A DNA stretch of 64,000 nucleotides. It comes from Arthrobacter sp. CAN_C5. GTDB taxonomy: Bacteria > Actinomycetota > Actinomycetes > Actinomycetales > Micrococcaceae. A program made the translations under genes and the position numbers. A model generated the notes under the pieces. That model was not told where the DNA came from, made no database searches, and saw only the letters and a list, made by a program, of their open reading frames with translations. The stretch covers positions 310,001-374,000 of the forward strand of contig NZ_JAGGMZ010000001.1 in assembly GCF_017875735.1 (NCBI RefSeq), in the 5' to 3' direction. Of the stretch, positions 60,048-64,000 are shown piece by piece (position 1 is the first letter of the stretch; each line of letters begins with the position of its first letter).

Positions 60048-61306
60048 GGGCAGGGCTTCCACGTTTTCCCGCCGGGCGCGTAGCAGCGGGGCCCGGTATA
60101 ACCCGGGTACGGCTCTTGAACGGCCGGGGGAGGTTGTACAACCGGGGGCGATGGTTGCGGGGCAGACGGAACGTAGGGCTGTGGCGCCGGGGGAACATAG
60201 GGGGCCGGGAGATTCCGGACACGCTCGCGCTCGGCTTCGGCAAGCCTCTCAGCTTCCGCAGCAGCGGCAGCCTCAGCCGCCATCCGTTCTGTCTCCGCCC
60301 GCGCCGCCGCCTCTTGGCGTTCCCGATCGGCGGCGGCTTCAGCCACCCGCTTCTTCTCCGCCGCAGCTTCAGCCACCCACTTCTTCTCCGCCGCAGCTTC
60401 AGCCACCCGCTTCTTCTCTGCAGCAGCTTCTCTCGCTTCGGCAGCCTTCGCCTTCTCAGCAGCTGCCTTCGCCGAAGCTTCCTCCGATTCCAACGTCTTG
60501 ACCTTGGACTCAAGAGCGACGAGTTGGGATTCACCTGAGTCAATCGTGGATGCGAGCCCGGCAAGAAGCGTCACCCCGGCAGCGGTTGAGTGTGCAAGCC
60601 AGCGCAGGGAGTCCTCGCCCGCTTCCAGCGCGGCATGCAACGTTTTTGCTGCTGCCAGTGCGGCGGCCAGTGCGCCGACGGTCGTTGCCACGGCCGCGGC
60701 AGTTTCGCCGACCGGTTCTTCCATCGCTTCGGCGATAGTCGCCGTCACCTGCTCTATTTCGGCCGGAACGGTGCATTCCACGGCAGGATCGTAGAGACCC
60801 GCCTCGTTGGCGGTTGCCTCAGCCTGCGCTTCCTTGACGACGTCGAAGTACTTGCTGTTCGGTTCGAACAGGACCGCAACACCGAATCCCTGACGGGCAA
60901 TCTCGGCATTGACCAACGTGCCATTCTCCACAGCCACTGCAGCAAGGACACGGTCGTACTGGTCAGTTTTCTCCACATCGAAGTCCAAACCCACCGGGGT
61001 GCCAGGTGGAAGCATGCTCTCCAGGAAGGCGGTCGCCTCCGGGCCGAGACATTCAACCGCTTTGTCTGGGTGTTTGGTCTCGGGGGTATCCACGTTGAGG
61101 AGCCGGACCCTTTGGTCCTCGCCGTCGAAGTTGATGATCAAGGTGTCGCCGTCAATGACGCGGACCACTTCGCCCGTCTGGGCATCCGAGCTGACTGAAC
61201 CGCATCCTGATGCCCCAGCCACCACAGAAGCCGCCACAATTAACGCGGTGGGAAAGCGAAATCGCTTTCGCGCGAAAAATACCGACGACGGACTAAATTT
61301 CTGCAT
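60044..61306 (-). CDS. Thermonuclease-like (SNase) lipoprotein with repeat and proline-rich tail
   Basis: A 420-residue exported protein. Signal peptide with lipobox (SVVAGASGCGSV, Cys about 35), then an SNase domain (VVRVIDGDTLIINF, RVRLLNVDTPETKHPDKA, YDRVLAAVAVENGTLVN) with the Arg, Glu and Arg catalytic set. Residues about 275-320 hold AEKKRVAEAA-type 10-residue coiled-coil repeats, then a Pro-rich stretch and a Cys-bearing end (GYTGPRCYAPGGKTWKPC). Its 3' end overlaps the convergent thioesterase stop region by four bases. Probably a surface nuclease. Confidence 0.88.
   Translation of the reverse strand: MQKFSPSSVFFARKRFRFPTALIVAASVVAGASGCGSVSSDAQTGEVVRVIDGDTLIINFDGEDQRVRLLNVDTPETKHPDKAVECLGPEATAFLESMLPPGTPVGLDFDVEKTDQYDRVLAAVAVENGTLVNAEIARQGFGVAVLFEPNSKYFDVVKEAQAEATANEAGLYDPAVECTVPAEIEQVTATIAEAMEEPVGETAAAVATTVGALAAALAAAKTLHAALEAGEDSLRWLAHSTAAGVTLLAGLASTIDSGESQLVALESKVKTLESEEASAKAAAEKAKAAEAREAAAEKKRVAEAAAEKKWVAEAAAEKKRVAEAAADRERQEAAARAETERMAAEAAAAAEAERLAEAERERVRNLPAPYVPPAPQPYVPSAPQPSPPVVQPPPAVQEPYPGYTGPRCYAPGGKTWKPCP
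60337..60426. repeat. Three 30-bp tandem repeats in the SNase gene
   Basis: Near-identical 30-bp units (on the plus strand each contains TTCAGCCACCC and CTTCTTCTC) encode the AEKKxVAEAA coiled-coil repeats. Boundaries are approximate to a few bases. Confidence 0.6.
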
Positions 61307-61562
61307 TGATTCCCCATATTGCTAAGGCCCGAAACGCGGATGGTGATTGATCATCCCGGAAAGCGGCTGATCAATCACCTTAGCTCCTTTCCACTGCTTT
61401 CCGACCCGCATCGACGCGGCTGGGCAGCCGTCCTATCCCTCCGGATGATGACCGGATCGTTCGACCTGGCTGAATGCCCCGGTGTAGCGAATGCAAGCGT
61501 CGGTATCAAGGAATCCTTTGACGAAAGGCGGGCTGTCTTGCTGGTGCGACAGAGAAGGTTGG
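61307..61562. other. Intergenic stretch
   Basis: No supported gene. Contains the promoter side of the SNase lipoprotein gene; a plus-strand frame at 61319-61579 has no features of a real gene. Confidence 0.35.
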
Positions 61563-62402
61563 TCAGTGGGTGGGGGTGAGGCCGACGAGCTCTGCGCTTT
61601 TGTCCCAGAGGTTGGCTGCGAGCTGGGTGTCGGCAGCTTGTGGGTTTGTTTTGGCGGGCTTTTGCTTTTCGTAGTATTCCCCGGATATCCAGTCGTGGCC
61701 GGGGGTTCCTTCGACGAGCCAGACGAGGAGTTCTGCGCCCTTTTCCGGGCTGATGAGGCCACTTAGCCGGCCTAGCGGTGTCTGGTAGATGAATCGCATG
61801 ATGCTGGTGGTGTCGGAGGCGAAGTTCGTCCGGACGTTCCCTGGGTGGAAGGAAACCGCGGAGATGCCCTTGCCTCCGTAGCGGCGGTCAAGTTCCTTGG
61901 CGAAGAGGATGTTGGCGAGCTTCGCATCACCGTAGGCCTTGTTCGCGGAGTATTTCTTGTCGTTGTTGAGGTCATCGAGGTCAATGTTCCCGAAGATCCG
62001 GGCGCCGACACTCGCGGTGTTCACGATGACGGCGCTGCTCGAGGTGAGCCTGTCCATGAGGAGGTTGGTCAGCAGGAACGGTGCCAGATGGTTCACCTGC
62101 AGCGTTTTCTCGTACCCATCGGTGGTGCGGGTTTGATCTCCGAAGATGCCGCCGGCGTTGTTGACCAGGACGTCGATGCGCGGATAGGCGCTCTTGAGTG
62201 CGGCCGCCAGCGTGCGGACGTCTTCGAACTTCGTGAAGTCCGCGACGAAGTGGTCTGCACCCAGTTCCCGGGCCAGTGCTTTGGTCTTTTCTGCAGAGCG
62301 GCCGACAAGGGCGACAGTGTGCCCGTCAGCGACGAGCTTCCTGGCGGCAGCGGCTCCGATCCCATCGCTGGCGCCTGTGAGAACAATGGTCTTACCGGGC
62401 AT
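61563..62402 (-). CDS. Short-chain dehydrogenase/reductase
   Basis: A 279-residue classical SDR related to retinol-dehydrogenase-type enzymes. TGASDGIGAAAARKLV (cofactor), VLVNNAGGIF, Ser in VIVNTASVGA and Y-G-D-A-K in NKAYGDAKLANILF (active site). ATG start at 62402 with AGGAGA upstream. Substrate unknown. Confidence 0.92.
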   Translation of the reverse strand: MPGKTIVLTGASDGIGAAAARKLVADGHTVALVGRSAEKTKALARELGADHFVADFTKFEDVRTLAAALKSAYPRIDVLVNNAGGIFGDQTRTTDGYEKTLQVNHLAPFLLTNLLMDRLTSSSAVIVNTASVGARIFGNIDLDDLNNDKKYSANKAYGDAKLANILFAKELDRRYGGKGISAVSFHPGNVRTNFASDTTSIMRFIYQTPLGRLSGLISPEKGAELLVWLVEGTPGHDWISGEYYEKQKPAKTNPQAADTQLAANLWDKSAELVGLTPTH

Positions 62403-62644
62403 GTGGTGTCTCCTTGAAGATGAATGTCGTGCTTGTGCGGTAGCGGTGTTTGTTAGGTGGCTCAGAGTGCCAGTGTAGGGAGTCCAGTGCAGGGCCGGAT
62501 GGTCCCGTCCTCCCCTCTCCCTCGTGAGGCTTTACTTGAGGTTCGTATCGACGCTGGAATACTCTCATCCCTACCTTTGACAGATAGGAACCAGACCATG
62601 AACTCAGTCCAGCCTCGCCCCGTCGACCTATTGAGCGTGTGCGC

Positions 62645-62817
62645 ATGACCGCTCCCCAGATCTATGTCAGTTTCCCCGGTACAGCCCGTGAAGCGCTGAG
62701 CTTCTACGCTGACGTCTTCGGTGGGGAACTCACTCTGCACACATACGAAGATTTCGGGCGCAGCGACGGACCCGGAAACGCTATCGCGCACGGGGTCCTG
62801 ACCGGTGTGGTCGCCTC
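62645..62817 (+). pseudogene. VOC/PhnB-like protein, truncated by IS3 copy 2
   Basis: MTAPQIYVSFPGTAREALSF, YADVFGGELTLHTYEDFGRS and GPGNAIAHGVLTGVVA match the N-terminal half of PhnB-type glyoxalase-superfamily proteins (normally about 140 residues). The frame runs into the IS3 terminus at about 62817 and stops soon after. A 16-codon ORF (62598-62648) ends in TGA overlapping its ATG. The rest of the gene presumably lies beyond the window. Confidence 0.75.
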
Positions 62818-62850
62818 GGAAGTTGTCAAGGTGAATGGGGCCAGTGGGAG

Positions 62851-63870
62851 TTAGGCGGCTGCTTCTGTCTGGGTTTCCTGGGATGGTTTGTTGATCCATG
62901 CCGCGCCGGGGACGGTGAGTATTTTTGGGTCCGTTTCGGTGCTGAATCGTTCGGGATTCTTCCGCCGTGCGGCGGCCAAAGTGATGGAGCGTTCGGTGGC
63001 CTTCGTCGCGGCAAGACCGTAGTGGACGTCTGCCGGGGTGTTTAGTCCGATTCCGGTATGGCGGTGGCTGTGGTTGTATCCTTCGACAAAAGTCGCCATG
63101 AAGGCCCTCGCATCGGCCAGGGAGCCGAATCGTTCAGGGAACACGGGAGCGAATTTCAAGGTCTTGAACCACGCCTCGCTGTAGGGGTTGTCATTGGATA
63201 CGCGGGGCCTGGAGTGTGACCTGGTGACTTCCAGATCGGAGAGCAGTACAGCTACGGTCTTGGACGTCATAGAAGTCCCGCGGTCCGCGTGCACGATTTC
63301 CGGGATGCCGTGGATACCGAAGATTCCCTTCATCATCTCCACCGCCAACTCCCCGGATTCGTGGGCATGGACGTATGCGCCCACGATGTAGCGGGAGTAA
63401 ATATCGAGCATCACGTAGGCATCGAAGTACTTACCCCTGACCGGGCCGGCAAGCTTGGTAATGTCCCAGCTGTAGACCTGCCCGGGGCCAGCCGCTGTCA
63501 ATTCCGGAACGGTCCTGGGCGGATGGCGTGCCTGCCGGCGGCGCTCTTTGACCTGCTTATTCTCAGTCAATATCCGGTAGATCGTTGAGATTGAGCACAG
63601 GTAGGTCCCCTCGTCCAGCAGCTGCGCGTAGATCTGGACCGGGGCTAGATCCACGAAGCGGGCAGAGTTCACGGCAGCGAGGATACCGGCGCGTTCGTCC
63701 GGGTCGAGCTTGTTTGCCGGGACAGACACGGGCATCGGCCCGGCCTGCGGGATCCGCGGGCTGCGGGTTGCGGTCGCCCGCGGTATCCCGGCCAAGACCG
63801 CCGCTTCCCGCGTGGGGATATGCGCACCTGTGAGTTCGGCATAAACCCCCATCAGGGTTTCCTGTACCAC
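62851..63870 (-). CDS. IS3 family transposase OrfB (copy 2)
   Basis: 339 residues, same DDE motifs as copy 1 (WDITKL, HADRGTSM, EAWFKTLKF). Two residue differences from copy 1 are visible. An ATG at 63852 overlaps the orfA stop. Confidence 0.92.
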   Translation of the reverse strand: MVQETLMGVYAELTGAHIPTREAAVLAGIPRATATRSPRIPQAGPMPVSVPANKLDPDERAGILAAVNSARFVDLAPVQIYAQLLDEGTYLCSISTIYRILTENKQVKERRRQARHPPRTVPELTAAGPGQVYSWDITKLAGPVRGKYFDAYVMLDIYSRYIVGAYVHAHESGELAVEMMKGIFGIHGIPEIVHADRGTSMTSKTVAVLLSDLEVTRSHSRPRVSNDNPYSEAWFKTLKFAPVFPERFGSLADARAFMATFVEGYNHSHRHTGIGLNTPADVHYGLAATKATERSITLAAARRKNPERFSTETDPKILTVPGAAWINKPSQETQTEAAA

Positions 63871-64000
63871 TGCTGCTCCTCGCTTTCGGAGATTTCCTCC
63901 AAAAGCTGCCGTGCTTTTCCCATGATGTCCAACGCTGCCCGAGTCCGTGCCAGCGTGCGTTCATTCACCTCCAGTTGCCGGCGTAGACGGGCGATTTCGG
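63852..64000 (-). CDS. IS3 family transposase OrfA, partial at window edge
   Basis: C-terminal about 49 codons of orfA: EIARLRRQLEVNERTLARTR onward, ending near the tri/di-CAG tract. Cut by the end of the window, not by mutation. Confidence 0.85.
   Translation of the reverse strand, partial: EIARLRRQLEVNERTLARTRAALDIMGKARQLLEEISESEEQQWYRKP

Larger units (their letters stand above)
62817..64000 (-). mobile_element. IS3-family insertion sequence, copy 2 (inverted, runs off the window)
   Basis: Near-identical to copy 1 (25423-26963) in opposite orientation. The terminal TGTCAAGGTGAATGGGGCC starts at 62824, and the shared flank CGGAAGT extends to 62817. OrfB is complete and orfA is cut by the window edge. 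One CAG triplet of orfA present in copy 1 is missing here. Confidence 0.85.

Noticed and set aside
62598-62648. 16-codon leader ORF before the VOC gene
   Set aside because: The TGA overlaps the VOC ATG, which could be a coupling signal, but there is no clear ribosome site and the downstream gene is broken, so it is only noted.
1-64000. CRISPR arrays, rRNA genes, phage structural genes
   Set aside because: Looked for repeated spacer-like units and conserved RNA or capsid features; none seen. The only regular repeats are IS ends, short tandem arrays and the oriT-like inverted repeats.

Overview
The window comes from a GC-rich actinobacterium, most likely a Micrococcaceae member of the Arthrobacter type. 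The reasons are high GC coding bias with frequent GTG/TTG starts, a mycothiol-dependent maleylpyruvate isomerase-family protein, a class F sortase, an OpuC-type osmolyte importer and a complete actinobacterial-style purine catabolic cluster. This is inferred from protein families; there is no rRNA in the window.

Positions 1 to about 27 kb are an accessory zone full of mobile DNA and broken genes. They hold an ISL3-family element (535-1980) without a matching target duplication, a multiply frameshifted lipid (diacylglycerol) kinase pseudogene (2263-3158), small acidic or membrane ORFs, and an IS21-family element (4310-6951) with a 6-bp target duplication and a premature stop in istA. Next come a LOV-GGDEF-EAL photoreceptor (7206-9236) and a self-contained catabolic/uptake cluster (10198-17766). 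In that cluster an OpuC-type ABC importer, a DUF6282 amidohydrolase and an alpha/beta hydrolase-fold protein form one operon, divergent from a nitrilase-superfamily hydrolase and an IclR regulator. A class F sortase-like lipoprotein, an IS-transposase remnant, a mobilization module (oriT-like repeats, mobC, relaxase mobA, an accessory coiled-coil protein; 19692-23930) and an orphan Rhs tip with a candidate immunity TPR protein (24041-25422) follow. The Rhs tip is cut by an IS3-family element (25423-26963).

From 27 to 62.8 kb the DNA looks like an ordinary, densely coded chromosome. It contains a PAP2 phosphatase, a PdxH-like oxidase, a glycosyltransferase, a GDSL hydrolase, an AtoE-like transporter, a PRPP synthetase paralogue and a purine degradation block (xdhC, xdhB, xdhA, uricase, hydroxyisourate hydrolase, OHCU decarboxylase, ureidoglycine aminohydrolase, a DUF6986 aldolase-like protein and divergent allantoinase; 34668-45210). 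After these come an acyl-CoA dehydrogenase, acylphosphatase, 4-alpha-glucanotransferase, a second c-di-GMP module (STAS-like small protein plus GGDEF-EAL), a methyltransferase, an OFA-family antiporter with a 34-residue small partner, an aldo/keto reductase, a long-form GAPDH, an ACT-domain membrane protein, a double-hotdog thioesterase, an SNase-like lipoprotein and an SDR. The window ends in a second, inverted copy of the same IS3 element that has cut a VOC-family gene, so 36 kb lie between two inverted, near-identical IS copies.

Functionally the window supplies most steps from (hypo)xanthine to ureidoglycolate; allantoate amidohydrolase is not seen here. It also carries two cyclic-di-GMP turnover proteins, one carrying a photoreceptor domain, and a substrate-specific uptake/hydrolysis operon whose substrate is unknown. 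That operon is the best candidate here for an undescribed pathway.
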